Shown: piece by piece, positions 32,621-41,474 of the stretch | Numbering within the stretch: position 1 is the stretch's first letter | Layout of the letters: every line of letters starts with the position of its first letter | Assembly: GCF_021462825.1 (NCBI RefSeq) | Contig: NZ_JAKEEB010000027.1 | Location: 1 to 64,000, forward strand | Reading direction: 5' to 3' | Length of the DNA: 64,000 nucleotides | Origin: Streptomyces glomeratus | GTDB lineage: Bacteria; Actinomycetota; Actinomycetes; Streptomycetales; Streptomycetaceae | The notes under the pieces: model-generated | Database searches by the model: none | Told to the model about the DNA's origin: nothing | What the model saw: only the letters and a program-made list of their open reading frames with translations | Made by a program: the position numbers and the translations under genes

Positions 32621-33163
32621 TCAGTCCTTGCCGCGCCGCCGTGCGCGTGCGTGCACGGCTCGCCCCAGCCGCCGTCCGAGAAGCAGATAGCCGAGCAGCG
32701 CACCCGCCGTGTTGAGGATGACGTCGTCGATGTCGAACGCGCGGCCGGTCACGAGCGCCCCCTGGGCCAGCTCGACCAGCAGCATCACGACCGCGGTGGC
32801 GATGCCCACGCGCAGGACACCCCGGGTGCCGGGCGCCAGGACCGGCAGGAGAAACCCGAACGGCACACCGAGCAGGACGTTTCCGCCGATCTGCCGGACG
32901 GCGCCCCGTGCCGCGGGCCGTTCGAGGTAGGCGCGCAGGGAACGGCCCGGGTGCAGGTTGCTGTGGACCAGGGCCCGGGATGCGGGCGACGGCTGCAGCG
33001 TCATCCGGGCCAGCGCCGCGGCGAAGCCCACCATCGCGATGAAGGCGAGCGCCATGATCAGCAGCCGGACGGGGAGCGGGAGCGGTCGCCGCTCCCGTGC
33101 TGCCTCCGTGGCCCGGCGGCGACCGGACTTCGCGAGACGCGCGCTGAACGCCGTACGTGCCAT
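32621..33163 (-). CDS. VanZ-family membrane protein
   Basis: 180 residues. Four hydrophobic segments (PVRLLIMALAFIAMVGFAAAL, GNVLLGVPFGFLLPVLAPG, VLRVGIATAVVMLLVELAQG, DIDDVILNTAGALLGYLLLG) with the VanZ signatures NVLLGVPFGFLLP, ELAQ and DIDDVILNTAGALLGY. VanZ of the vancomycin cluster lowers teicoplanin sensitivity; the many chromosomal relatives have no known role. The basic N-terminus is cytoplasmic. It is divergent from the Mrp-like operon. Confidence 0.88.
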   Translation of the reverse strand: MARTAFSARLAKSGRRRATEAARERRPLPLPVRLLIMALAFIAMVGFAAALARMTLQPSPASRALVHSNLHPGRSLRAYLERPAARGAVRQIGGNVLLGVPFGFLLPVLAPGTRGVLRVGIATAVVMLLVELAQGALVTGRAFDIDDVILNTAGALLGYLLLGRRLGRAVHARARRRGKD

Positions 33164-33415
33164 CCGACCCTCCCGGTTTCAACGTCCCTTCGGCTAGAGC
33201 CTGTTACCCCCGATGGGGCCGCTGATGCCGGGTCGCTCCAAGACCGGGGGAGTCGCCGCCGCCCTGCGGCCGGGGTGCGCCGCCGGCGGTTTCCCTTCCC
33301 GCGGGCGGGGCACTCCGTGCAGCAGCCGCTCGCGCGCCGCCGATACGCGGGCGCGCCACGGTGCTTGGATGACATGTCGGACATTCCCGGATGCGGTGGT
33401 GGGTGGAGGTGGGGC

Positions 33416-33598
33416 ATGAACGCGCGTACGGCACTGGTGACGGCGCTGGAAGTGCTCGGCTGGTGGGCCGCCCTCACCCTGCTCTGGCTCGTCCTCATCA
33501 GCACCGTCGACACCCTGGAATGGGCGGTGGGGACCTCCGCCGCGCTCGTCGGCGCGGTCACGGCACGCGCCGCACGACGGGCGGTAGGCGCACGGTGA
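33416..33598 (+). CDS. short MrpE-like membrane protein
   Basis: 60 residues with two membrane helices (LEVLGWWAALTLLWLVLISTVD and LEWAVGTSAALVGAVTARAAR). The sequence around TLLWLVLISTVDTLEWAVGTSAALVGAV resembles the beginning of MrpE/MnhE, which is about 160 residues in full-length form; the cytoplasmic domain is absent. GGAGG lies 6-7 bases before ATG 33416. The GTGA overlap with the next gene shows it is the first gene of the Mrp-like operon. Confidence 0.65.
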   Translation: MNARTALVTALEVLGWWAALTLLWLVLISTVDTLEWAVGTSAALVGAVTARAARRAVGAR

Positions 33599-34047
33599 AC
33601 GGCTGGACCTGGACGGCCACGATCGCGCTCGGTGTGGGCGTGGGCGCCGCCGTGTGGGGCGTCGTCACCGGGCCGCTGCGCCGCCGCGTCGTCGCCCAGA
33701 ACCTGTCCAGCGCGCTCGCCGCCCCGGGACTGCTGCTGCTCGCCCAGGGCTACGGGCGCCCCGCATATGTCGACCTCGCGCTTCTCCTCGCCCTGCTCGG
33801 CCCGGTCGGCACCCTCGTCTTCGCCCGGCTGCTCGCCGACGACCTCGCCGGCGACCCGCCGCGGGCCTGGGCCGTCACCCTCGCCGTCGCGGGATACGGG
33901 GCCGTGGTGGTGCTGGTCCTGTGCGCCGTCACCGGCCCCGGGCGGGCGATGGTCAAGCTGCTGGTCGTCGGGGCGCTCCTGATCGGCGGCAATCTCGTGG
34001 CCTCACGGGCGCTGTCCGGCGGATTCCCCGGGAGCCGCCGTGGATGA
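33595..34047 (+). CDS. MrpF/MrpG-like membrane subunit (apparent fusion)
   Basis: 150 residues from GTG 33595, overlapping the upstream stop. Residues 1-85 follow MrpF (LRRRVVAQNLSSALAAPGLLLLAQGY, YVDLALLLALLGPVGTLVFARLL). Residues about 92-150 (VTLAVAGYGAVVVLVLCAVTG, MVKLLVVGALLIGGNLVASRAL) resemble the last two helices of MrpG; the first part of MrpG, including its conserved Lys-rich loop, is missing. About five membrane helices. It overlaps the next gene by 8 bases. Confidence 0.6.
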   Translation: MNGWTWTATIALGVGVGAAVWGVVTGPLRRRVVAQNLSSALAAPGLLLLAQGYGRPAYVDLALLLALLGPVGTLVFARLLADDLAGDPPRAWAVTLAVAGYGAVVVLVLCAVTGPGRAMVKLLVVGALLIGGNLVASRALSGGFPGSRRG

Positions 34048-34303
34048 CCCGCTGATCGTCGTCGTCCTGCTGCTGGTCGCCGCCGCGGCGACCGCGGCCG
34101 TCGCCGTGCGCGACCCCGTGCGCCAGGCGCTCGTCCTGGCCGTGCTCGGCGTCTGCCTCGCCCTGCTGTTCACCGTCACGCAGGCCCCGGACGTGGGTCT
34201 GTCACAGCTCGCCGTGGGATCCGCGGTGACCCCGCTCCTGATCATGCTCTCGGTGCGCAAGGTCAGACGAAGGCAGCAGGACGGGAAGGAGAAGGAGCGA
34301 TGA
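34040..34303 (+). CDS. DUF4040/MbhD-type subunit of a Mrp-like antiporter
   Basis: 87 residues from GTG 34040. Two or three membrane helices with the DUF4040 signature: PVRQALVLAVLGVCLALLFTVTQAPDVGLSQLAVGSAVTPLLIML. In full-size antiporters this segment is near the C-terminal end of MrpA, and in membrane-bound hydrogenases it is the free subunit MbhD. The tail is basic (KVRRRQQDGKEKER). The next gene starts at 34300, overlapping the stop (ATGA). Confidence 0.8.
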   Translation: MDDPLIVVVLLLVAAAATAAVAVRDPVRQALVLAVLGVCLALLFTVTQAPDVGLSQLAVGSAVTPLLIMLSVRKVRRRQQDGKEKER

Positions 34304-35043
34304 CCCGGCGCCTGCGGATGATCGTCCTGGCGCTCGGCGGCGCCGGCCTGGCGGCGCTGTTCGTCGCCGCGTGCTTCGGCATGCCGGGCTTCGGCGGCGA
34401 CCGGCACCCCTACGGCGACCGGGCCGTGCACGCCTCTCTGGCCCGGAGGACCGCCAACACCATCAGCTCCGTCAACTTCGACCAGCGTGCTTTCGACACG
34501 CTCGGCGAGATGAGCATCCTGTTCACCTCCGTCCTCGGCACCGTCGTACTGCTGCGGCAGACCCGCGACGAGAAGCGCGGGCGCCCACAGCCGCAGGAGG
34601 TCGCGCTGCCGGTCCGCCGGTACGCGCTTGTCGTCCTGCCCGTCGCCCTCGTCTCCGGTCTCTACGTGATCGCGCACGGCCAGCTCAGCCCCGGCGGCGG
34701 CTTCCAGGGCGGAGTCGTCGCGGCGACCGCCCTGCACCTGCTCTACCTGGGCGCCGACTACCGCGCCCTGGAACGCATCCGGCCGATCGGCGTGTTCGAG
34801 GTCGGCGACGCGCTCTCCGCCTCCGCATACCTGGTCACCGGGCTCGCGGGCGTCCTCGCGGGCACCGCCTTCCTCGCCAACACCCTGCTTCCGTACGGCA
34901 CCTTCAACACACTGTCGTCCGGCGGGACCGTGCCGCTGCTCAACGCCGCCATCGGCATGGAGGTCGCCTGCGCGATCGTCATCCTGCTCGCCCGCTTCCT
35001 GGACCAGGCCGTCGAGATCGAGGAGGACAACGGGAAACGATGA
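34300..35043 (+). CDS. MrpB/MnhB-type subunit with MrpA-tail-like N-terminus
   Basis: 247 residues. Residues 1-90 resemble the very end of MrpA (ANTISSVNFDQRAFDTLGEMSILFTSVLGTVVLL; family pattern NVILVDFRGFDTLGE). Residues 100-240 are MrpB: LVVLPVALVSGLYVIAHGQLSPGGGFQGGVVAATALHLLYL and VFEVGDALSASAYLVTGLAGVLAG. The His in HGQLSPGGGFQGG is a family hallmark. Such a split of MrpA is seen in Mbh-related complexes. Start overlaps the upstream stop (ATGA) and end overlaps the next start. Confidence 0.85.
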   Translation: MTRRLRMIVLALGGAGLAALFVAACFGMPGFGGDRHPYGDRAVHASLARRTANTISSVNFDQRAFDTLGEMSILFTSVLGTVVLLRQTRDEKRGRPQPQEVALPVRRYALVVLPVALVSGLYVIAHGQLSPGGGFQGGVVAATALHLLYLGADYRALERIRPIGVFEVGDALSASAYLVTGLAGVLAGTAFLANTLLPYGTFNTLSSGGTVPLLNAAIGMEVACAIVILLARFLDQAVEIEEDNGKR

Positions 35044-35387
35044 CCGTACTGCCGTATCTCGTCGCCGTGTGGATCTTTCTGACCGGATGTTACGGCCTCG
35101 CGACCAGCCGCAACCTCATCCATGCGGTCGGCTGCCTCGCCGTCTGCCAGTCCGCCACCTACGTCCTGCTGCTCGCCGTCGGCTACCGCGCCGGCGCGAC
35201 CGCGCCCGTCTACTCCGACATCAAGCCCGGCTCGCGGCCGGTCGTGGACCCGGTGGTGCAGGCCCTCACCCTCACCGACATCGTCGTCGGCGCCACCGTC
35301 ACCGCCCTGCTGCTCTCCCTCGTCATGCAGATCTCCAAACGCCACGGCACCGTCGACCCGGACGAACTGCGGGAGCTGCGCGGCTGA
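35040..35387 (+). CDS. MrpC/MnhC-type subunit (NuoK-like)
   Basis: 115 residues, start ATG 35040 overlapping the mrpB stop. Three membrane helices as in NuoK and MrpC: YLVAVWIFLTGCYGLATSRNLIHAVGCLAV, QSATYVLLLAVGY, and DPVVQALTLTDIVVGATVTALLLSLVMQI. The motif DPVVQALTLTDIVVG is nearly invariant in MrpC. One base of its stop codon is shared with the start of the next gene (TGATG). Confidence 0.9.
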   Translation: MTVLPYLVAVWIFLTGCYGLATSRNLIHAVGCLAVCQSATYVLLLAVGYRAGATAPVYSDIKPGSRPVVDPVVQALTLTDIVVGATVTALLLSLVMQISKRHGTVDPDELRELRG

Positions 35388-37147
35388 TGAACCACCTGCT
35401 GCCGTTGCTCGTCGCCGCACCGCTGCTCGGTGCCGGCCTGCTGATCGCCTGCGGACGCCGGCTGCCGCGCGTCGCCGCCGAGAGCTTCGGCTGCGCCGTC
35501 TCGGCCGGAACCGCCGCACTCGCGATCTGGCTGTGCCTCAACTCCTCGCCACCTTTGACCGAATGGGTCGGAGCCTGGACGCCCCGCAACGGCACGAGTG
35601 TCGGGATCGTCCTCGTCGGCGACGGTCCCGGACTCGGCATGTCGGCCCTGGCCTCCCTGCTCACCCTGGCCTCCCTGGCGTACTCCTGGCACTACTTCGA
35701 CGAACCGCCCCGCCGGCACGCCGGTTCCTACCCGGCCCTCATGCTGCTGTTCCAGGGCGGAATGTGCGGCTTCGCGATCACGGGCGACCTGTTCAACGCG
35801 TTCGTCTTCTTCGAGCTGATGAGCGCCGCCGCCTACGCCCTGACCGGATACCGCGTCGAGGAGGCGAAAGCCGTACAGGGCGCCCTGGCCTTCGGCGTGA
35901 TCAACTCCTTGGGCGCGTACGCCATGCTCATGGGCATCGCGCTGCTCTACGCGCGCACCGGCGAGCTGGCCCTGACCCACATCGGCCGGGGGCTGGACAC
36001 CCACGGCGGTCCCGACGCGCTGACCCTCGCCGCCTTCGTCCTCGTCCTGACCGGGCTGCTGGTGAAGGCCGCGGCCGTGCCCTTCCACTTCTGGCTGCCC
36101 GACGCGCACGCCGTCGCACCCACCCCGGTGTGCATGCTGCTGTCCGGCGTCATGGTCGAGTTCGGCGTCTACGGAGTCTGGCGCGTCTACGGCACCGTCT
36201 TCTCCGGACCGGGCGGGATCCCGGCTGCCGACCTGGAGCGCGCGCTCACCGTCCTCGGGATCCTCACGGGTGCGGTCGGCGCGCTGATGTGCTGGTACCA
36301 GCGGCATGTGAAGCGGCTCCTCGCCTGTTCGACCATCGCCCATGTGGGGCTGTTCCTCGTCGGTGTCGGCTCCCTGCTGCCCGAGGCCGACGACGGGGTC
36401 GCGCTGTACCTCCTCGGTCACGCCGGCGTGAAGGCGGCCCTGTTCGCCTGCACCGGCCTGCTGCTGGACCGGTTCGGCTCCGTCGACGAGCACGCGCTGC
36501 ACGGGCGCGGCCGGCCGCTGCGCGGGGTCGCGGTGATGTTCGTCCTCGGCGGCCTGGCGCTCGCCGGAATGCCGCCGTTCGGCATCTCCCTCGGCAAGGC
36601 GGTCACCGAGGAGGCCCTGGGCGGGCCGCTGACCGTGGTGTACGTCCTCGTGTCGGCGGTGACGGGCGGCGCGGTGCTCCGGGTCGCCGCGCGGGTCTTC
36701 TACGGACTGGGTCCGCAGCCGCGGGTCGGGTCCGCGTGCGAGACCACCGGGGCCGGCGAGGAGCCCGAGACCCGGCACCGGTTGAGCCGGATCCCGGACA
36801 CCATGAGGGCCGTGCCCGCCCTGCTGCTCGCCGGCTCGCTCGCCGTCGGCGTGGTGCCGGGCTTCGCCCGTATCGTGGCGCGCTCGGTGAACGAGGCCGG
36901 GTCCGGCGGGGCGCTCACCTCCGCCCACTGGACCGCGGCCGGCGTCCTGCTGGGGCTGGTCTCCACGGCGCTCGCCCTGGCCCTGGCCGCGCTCGCCGTC
37001 ACCCGCCCGGAACTGCTCGGCGCACGGCCGTGGACGCTGCCGCTGCGCCGGCTGCAGTCCGGGCACATCGGGGACTACGTGGCCTGGGTCCTGCTGGGCA
37101 CCACCCTGCTCGGGGCTCTGGCCCTGCCCGGGATCCTGACCGGCTGA
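35387..37147 (+). CDS. MrpD/MnhD-type subunit (NuoN/NuoM-like proton channel module)
   Basis: 586 residues with about 14 membrane helices. The discontinuous-helix antiporter motifs are present: FELMSAAAYALTGYRVEEAKAVQGALAFGVIN (Glu and Lys of the channel), KAAAVPFHFWLPDAHAVAPTPVCMLLSGVMVEFGVYGVWR (Lys and the HFWLPDAHAVAPTPV signature), and YQRHVKRLLACSTIAHVGLFLVG. It is somewhat longer than typical MrpD. It is the only large channel subunit in this operon; no NuoL-like MrpA is present, so the operon as written has one proton path. Confidence 0.92.
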   Translation: MNHLLPLLVAAPLLGAGLLIACGRRLPRVAAESFGCAVSAGTAALAIWLCLNSSPPLTEWVGAWTPRNGTSVGIVLVGDGPGLGMSALASLLTLASLAYSWHYFDEPPRRHAGSYPALMLLFQGGMCGFAITGDLFNAFVFFELMSAAAYALTGYRVEEAKAVQGALAFGVINSLGAYAMLMGIALLYARTGELALTHIGRGLDTHGGPDALTLAAFVLVLTGLLVKAAAVPFHFWLPDAHAVAPTPVCMLLSGVMVEFGVYGVWRVYGTVFSGPGGIPAADLERALTVLGILTGAVGALMCWYQRHVKRLLACSTIAHVGLFLVGVGSLLPEADDGVALYLLGHAGVKAALFACTGLLLDRFGSVDEHALHGRGRPLRGVAVMFVLGGLALAGMPPFGISLGKAVTEEALGGPLTVVYVLVSAVTGGAVLRVAARVFYGLGPQPRVGSACETTGAGEEPETRHRLSRIPDTMRAVPALLLAGSLAVGVVPGFARIVARSVNEAGSGGALTSAHWTAAGVLLGLVSTALALALAALAVTRPELLGARPWTLPLRRLQSGHIGDYVAWVLLGTTLLGALALPGILTG

Positions 37148-37159
37148 CGAGTCGGGGGC

Positions 37160-37840
37160 TCAGGTGCCGTAGGACACCTTCACCTCCTTGAAGCCGAGGG
37201 ATTTCAGCAGTCCGTCGAGCATGGCGGTGGTGTTCGTCTCGGCGCGCGCGGTCAGTTCGCTCTCCTTCGCGGCCTCGCCGATGTGCCGGACCGCCAGCTT
37301 CTGCACGGCGCGTTCGCTGTTGGGGTTGTCCGAGAAGAGGTCGCCGATGCGGTCCAGCAGACCCCGCTGTTTGGAGACGGCGTAGGAGCGGTCCGGGTCG
37401 AGCGTGGGCTTGCCCAGCGCCGCGTGCGGCAGACGGAGCGTGGCGGACGTCCGGTCGGCGTCGACCGTCACGTCCTGCCGGCCGACCCTGCCGAGGTCGA
37501 CGTACGCGTCCACGGTTCCCGCGCCCACGTACAGTGTTCGGGTGCCGCGGATCGCCGACGGCAGGTACTTGGAGTCCCTCTCCAGGTCCACGACCACCTG
37601 GAAGGTGCCGGAAGCGGCCTCGTACCGGCTCATGTCCTGGATGGACCGCAAAAGCACGGGCCCCGACCGGTCGTGCGTGTCCATGCCGAACAGGTCACGC
37701 AGCCCCGGAAGCACACTCAGCCGCAGTCCCGCGAACAGCACCGCGAGTACCGCGACCAGGGCGATGACCGCCTTGGCCCAGGCGGGCGTCCGCCGCCGCA
37801 CGGACATCGGTTCGGGCCTCTGCTTCGTGGACGTCGTCAT
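37160..37840 (-). CDS. DUF4230 protein, single-pass membrane anchor
   Basis: 226 residues. One N-terminal membrane helix (WAKAVIALVAVLAVLFAGLRL), then an extracytoplasmic domain: PVLLRSIQDMSRYEAASGTFQVVVDLERDSKYLPSAIRGTRTLYVGAGTVDAYVDLGRV, which matches DUF4230. The function is unknown. The helical tail RAVQKLAVRHIGEAAKESELTARAETNTTAMLDGLLKSLGFKEVKV is also typical. It faces the Mrp-like operon, with 12 bases between the stops. Confidence 0.85.
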   Translation of the reverse strand: MTTSTKQRPEPMSVRRRTPAWAKAVIALVAVLAVLFAGLRLSVLPGLRDLFGMDTHDRSGPVLLRSIQDMSRYEAASGTFQVVVDLERDSKYLPSAIRGTRTLYVGAGTVDAYVDLGRVGRQDVTVDADRTSATLRLPHAALGKPTLDPDRSYAVSKQRGLLDRIGDLFSDNPNSERAVQKLAVRHIGEAAKESELTARAETNTTAMLDGLLKSLGFKEVKVSYGT

Positions 37841-38019
37841 ATCGACACTCCTCCCTTCTTCTCGCCGGTTTCCCGTCAGGGGCCCCTGCCGAACGCGGAG
37901 TTCGCCGATCGCGGCCGCGGACGGCCGTACGCCGCACGGCCCCGCATCCCCGGGCGGCGGCAGGGCCCGTCAGTAGCATGTGGCGCGCAGCCCGTTTTCG
38001 ATCATGCGAGGAGCGGAAC

Positions 38020-38973
38020 GTGCGTGACATCGCCGTCTTCAGCGGCAGTGCCCATCCCGAGCTCGCGGCGGAGGTGTGTGCGCACCTCGGGGTGCCGCTC
38101 AGCCCGGTGCGGGTCAGCAGATTCGCCAACGACTGCCTGGAGGTGCAGCTCCAGGCCAACTGCCGCGAGCGGGACGTGTTCCTCGTGCAGCCGCTGGTCG
38201 CCCCCGTGCAGGAGCACCTCGTCGAGCTGTTGTTGATGTGCGACGCGGCACGCGGCGCCTCCGCCGGGCGGATCACGGTGGTCATGCCGCACTACTCGTA
38301 CGCCCGCTCGGACAAGAAGGACGCGCCGCGGATCTCGATCGGCGGGCGGCTGGTGGCCGACCTGATGGTGGCGGCCGGGGCCGGCCGCGTCCTGGCCATG
38401 ACCCTCCACTCGCCCCAGGTGCACGGCTTCTTCTCGGTGCCGGTCGACCATCTGCACGCCCGCCGGGAGCTGGCCGAGCACTTCCGTCAGTACGACCTGT
38501 CGCACGCGACCGTCGTCTCGCCCGACCTCGGCAACGCCAAGGAGGCGGCGGCCTTCGCGCGGATGATCGGGGCGCAGGTGGCGGCGGGCGCCAAGCAGCG
38601 GTTCGCGGACGACCGGGTCAGTATCAACTCCGTGATCGGCGACGTCGCCGGACGGGATGTGATCGTGCTGGACGACGAGATCGCCAAGGGCAGTACGGTC
38701 CTGGAACTCCTGGAGCGGCTGCGTGAGTCGGGCCCGCGGTCGATCCGGATCGCCTGCACCCACGGCCTCTTCGCGGCCGGTGCCCTCAAACGGCTGAGCG
38801 AGCAGCCCGACGTCCTGGAGATCGTGTGCACGAACACGGTGCCGGTCCCGGTCGAGGAACGCACCGGCAAGCTGCGGATCCTGTCCATCGCCCCCGCCCT
38901 GTCCGAGGCCGTCCGCCGCATTCACAACGGTGAGTCCGTCAGCGCTCTGTTCGACCAGCCCCGGAACGAATAG
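38020..38973 (+). CDS. prs: ribose-phosphate pyrophosphokinase
   Basis: 317 residues from GTG 38020, GAGGAG upstream. It makes PRPP from ribose 5-phosphate and ATP. Seen: IAVFSGSAHPELAAEVCAHLG, the ATP-site loop MPHYSYARSDKKDAPRISIGGRLVADL, TLHSPQVHGFFSVPVDHL, VVSPDLGNAKEAAAFA, and the PRPP loop VIVLDDEIAKGSTVLELL. The usual bacterial PRPP loop reads DDMIDTAGT; DDEIAKGST here marks it as a divergent paralogue, probably a second copy beside a housekeeping prs elsewhere. No nucleotide or antibiotic pathway genes are adjacent. Confidence 0.9.
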   Translation: MRDIAVFSGSAHPELAAEVCAHLGVPLSPVRVSRFANDCLEVQLQANCRERDVFLVQPLVAPVQEHLVELLLMCDAARGASAGRITVVMPHYSYARSDKKDAPRISIGGRLVADLMVAAGAGRVLAMTLHSPQVHGFFSVPVDHLHARRELAEHFRQYDLSHATVVSPDLGNAKEAAAFARMIGAQVAAGAKQRFADDRVSINSVIGDVAGRDVIVLDDEIAKGSTVLELLERLRESGPRSIRIACTHGLFAAGALKRLSEQPDVLEIVCTNTVPVPVEERTGKLRILSIAPALSEAVRRIHNGESVSALFDQPRNE

Positions 38974-39135
38974 AGCCGCGCAGTGACGCAACATCAGCCC
39001 TGAGCAGCGGTGATGTCACAAGCGCGGACGAGGCCGCTGTGAATTCGCGATGCGTTTGAACACGCCGGGGTCCGGCTGCGTACAGGGAGTGGGGATTTTC
39101 ATGCCCGGCCCGCCATGACGTGTAGGAGTACTCCC

Positions 39136-41373
39136 TTGAGACGCAACACGCGCAGACGCCCGACAGGCGCACGGCGCGCGACCTTTGCAGCAGTCGCGCT
39201 GATCATGGGCGGAGGGGGGCTGGTAGCAGCGAATGTCTACGCCTCGGCGAGCGAAGGCGGCTGGGGCGGAACATCCGGCCAGAGCGGCGACCAGGCCCTG
39301 ACCTCCAGGACGGTCACCCTGGACTGCCCGGACGTCGGCCAGAAGCTGACCGACGTTCCGGACCCGGCGCAGTCGCGGGTCGACACGGAACTGGCCACCC
39401 TCGACAAGCAGATCACCGAGGCGTACGACCGGCTGGCCTCGACACGCGAGGCGCAGGCGAACGACGGGAGCTACGTCCAGAACTCGATCCTCGGCCCGCT
39501 GAAGGACAAGCGCGCCGCCGTGATCGACCGGATCAAGGCCGACTATCAGCAGGCGGGCGCCACCGCTCCCGGTGCGATCGACGGCATGGCCCCGTGTACC
39601 GGGGTCCCCGCCGAGCAGGGGCAGCCCCCGGCCGCCGGCCAGAACGGTGAGGGGCAGAACGGCAGCGGCCAGAACGGCAGTGACCAAGCCGGCGGCGGCC
39701 AGGAGGGCAGCGGCCAGAACGGCAGCGGCCAGAACGGTCAGCAGCAGGGAAGCGGCGGACAGGCCGTCGGCGGCCCCGTCGCCTCCGACTTCGTGGACAT
39801 CCGGAGCGTGCAGCCGAACGTCCGGAAGCCCGCTCCGCAGACCGGCGCCTCCACCGGCGCGTTCGTGACGAAATGCGGTGTCAACGCCAACGGCAACCAC
39901 AACACCGACAATGTGATCGTGGCGCCGGGCGTGAAGAACGGTGCGCACCATCTGCACGACTACGTCGGCAACCAGTCGAACGACGCCTTCGCCACCAACG
40001 ACACGTTCGCGGCGGCCCAGACGAGCTGCGAGAACCAGCAGGACAAGTCGTCGTACTACTGGCCGGTGGTGCGTGTTCAGGACGGAACGCAGGACTTCGA
40101 CCAGAACAACGACGGCGGCGGCAAGGAGGGGAACGTCGGCAAGATCCTGGTCGCCAAGCAGGCCGAGATCACCTTTGTCGGCAGCCCGACCAGCAAGGTC
40201 GTCGCGATGCCGCGCTTCCTGCGGATCATCACCGGTGACGCCAAGGCGTTCACCAACGGTCCGAAGAACGCCAACGCCCACTGGAGCTGCACCGGCTTCG
40301 AGGACCGCCAGCTGACCGACAAGTACCCGATCTGCCCCGACGGCAGCAGCGTGGTGCGCTCGTTCGCGTTCCAGAGCTGCTGGGACGGTCAGAACATCGA
40401 CAGCGCCAACCACCGGACGCACGTCGCCTTCGCCGACGCCGACGGCAACTGCCAGAACGGCTTCAAGGCGATCCCGCAGCTCACGATGCGCCTGGTGTAC
40501 GACGTGCCGCAGCCGGTCATCGAGAACGGCCAGGTGAAGAACCCCTACGCGGTGGACGGCTTCCCCGAGCAGCTGCACAAGCCGATCACCGACCACGACG
40601 ACTTCATCAACGTCATGACCGACGAGCTGATGAGCCAGGTCGTCGACTGCGTCAACAGCGGTCGCCAGTGCGGGGGCGGGGCCGGCGACCAGCCGCCGAG
40701 CACATCGGCACCGTCCCCCGACCCCACCTCGGGTGACAACGGGGGCTCCGGCCAGGGCTCCTCCTCCGGCGGCTCGACGGGAACCGACCCGGGCACCCCG
40801 TCCGGCGACGACTCCGGGTCGGGATCTTCCTCAGGTGACAACTCGGGCTCCGGTTCTTCGTCCGGCGACAACTCGGGCTCCGGTTCTTCCTCAGGTGACA
40901 ACTCGGGCTCCGGTTCTTCGTCCGGCGACAACTCGGGCTCGGGTACGGGCTCCTCGTCCGGTCACCAGTCCGGGTCCGGGGCCGGGTCAGGCTCCGGCGG
41001 CAAGCAGACGTCGCAGCCCACGGCCGGTACGCCGGGCACCTCGGCGACGGACGGCGGCTCGGGCAGCGGCCGCGGTGGTGCGGCTCCGAGGGTCTTCGCG
41101 AGCTCCTCGCCCGCCCGGAGCGACGCGTCCGCCGCGCCGGGGAGCGGCTCGGAGGACAGCCACACCGGGCAGGCGGCAGGGGAGCCCTCGGCGGCCGGAC
41201 AGCCCTCTGCGGAGGGCGGGGTCGCTCCGTCCGCCGCGCCGGGGACCCAGCCCCAGGCGGTCACGGGCGGCCTGGCCGAGACCGGCGCCCACCTGTGGCC
41301 GGCCGCGGCCGGAGGGGTGCTCGTGATCGCGGGGCTGGTGCTTCTGCGCCGTATCGGACGCCGGTCCTTCTGA
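39136..41373 (+). CDS. LAETG cell-wall-anchored DUF1996 protein
   Basis: 745 residues from TTG 39136, which has AGGAG 7 bases upstream; ATG 39115 in frame is possible. Basic N-terminus and a hydrophobic segment ([22 protein letters not shown]) form a signal peptide. A helical region follows (about residues 60-145), a Gln/Gly/Ser linker, then DUF1996 (residues about 245-505) with [37 protein letters not shown] and TRHWSC-like [11 protein letters not shown]. Ser/Gly repeats ([10 protein letters not shown]) span about 530-620, then [31 protein letters not shown], a class E sortase signal. It should be covalently displayed on the cell wall. DUF1996 is common in fungi; its ligand is not known. Confidence 0.88.
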   Translation: MRRNTRRRPTGARRATFAAVALIMGGGGLVAANVYASASEGGWGGTSGQSGDQALTSRTVTLDCPDVGQKLTDVPDPAQSRVDTELATLDKQITEAYDRLASTREAQANDGSYVQNSILGPLKDKRAAVIDRIKADYQQAGATAPGAIDGMAPCTGVPAEQGQPPAAGQNGEGQNGSGQNGSDQAGGGQEGSGQNGSGQNGQQQGSGGQAVGGPVASDFVDIRSVQPNVRKPAPQTGASTGAFVTKCGVNANGNHNTDNVIVAPGVKNGAHHLHDYVGNQSNDAFATNDTFAAAQTSCENQQDKSSYYWPVVRVQDGTQDFDQNNDGGGKEGNVGKILVAKQAEITFVGSPTSKVVAMPRFLRIITGDAKAFTNGPKNANAHWSCTGFEDRQLTDKYPICPDGSSVVRSFAFQSCWDGQNIDSANHRTHVAFADADGNCQNGFKAIPQLTMRLVYDVPQPVIENGQVKNPYAVDGFPEQLHKPITDHDDFINVMTDELMSQVVDCVNSGRQCGGGAGDQPPSTSAPSPDPTSGDNGGSGQGSSSGGSTGTDPGTPSGDDSGSGSSSGDNSGSGSSSGDNSGSGSSSGDNSGSGSSSGDNSGSGTGSSSGHQSGSGAGSGSGGKQTSQPTAGTPGTSATDGGSGSGRGGAAPRVFASSSPARSDASAAPGSGSEDSHTGQAAGEPSAAGQPSAEGGVAPSAAPGTQPQAVTGGLAETGAHLWPAAAGGVLVIAGLVLLRRIGRRSF
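40806..40950 (+). repeat. in-frame tandem repeats encoding [10 protein letters not shown]
   Basis: About five 30-base units alternating between two codon versions (TCCGGCGACAACTCGGGCTC and TCAGGTGACAACTCGGGCTC followed by CGGTTCTTC). They code for the flexible wall-spanning part of the surface protein and are likely to vary in number between strains. Confidence 0.85.
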
Positions 41374-41396
41374 CCCCCTCGCCAAGAGGCACACAG

Positions 41397-41435
41397 GAAG
41401 GCGGCGGGACCTGCCCGGCAGGTCCCGCCGCCTTC
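41397..41435. terminator. strong bidirectional terminator hairpin
   Basis: A perfect 19-base inverted repeat (41397-41415 pairs with 41417-41435; GAAGGCGGCGGGACCTGCC on the left) lies between the convergent surface-protein and STAS genes. The stem is flanked by purines left and by CACCC right, so it can serve both directions. Confidence 0.85.
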
Positions 41436-41474
41436 ACCCGTCCTGGTCGGGGCCGCCGACGCGGACCCGCCGGA

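Noticed and set aside
35210-37066. 618-codon ORF on the minus strand opposite the Mrp operon
   Set aside because: It mirrors the mrpC-mrpD genes; the translation is Gln/Gly/Arg/Asp-rich without domains, a usual shadow in GC-rich DNA.
38991-39016. ACATCA-N14-TGATGT before the surface protein gene as an operator
   Set aside because: Only 6-base arms with no flanking symmetry and no adjacent regulator; too likely by chance.
40806-40950. CRISPR or non-coding repeat
   Set aside because: The repeats are in frame within the surface protein and encode its Ser/Gly stalk.
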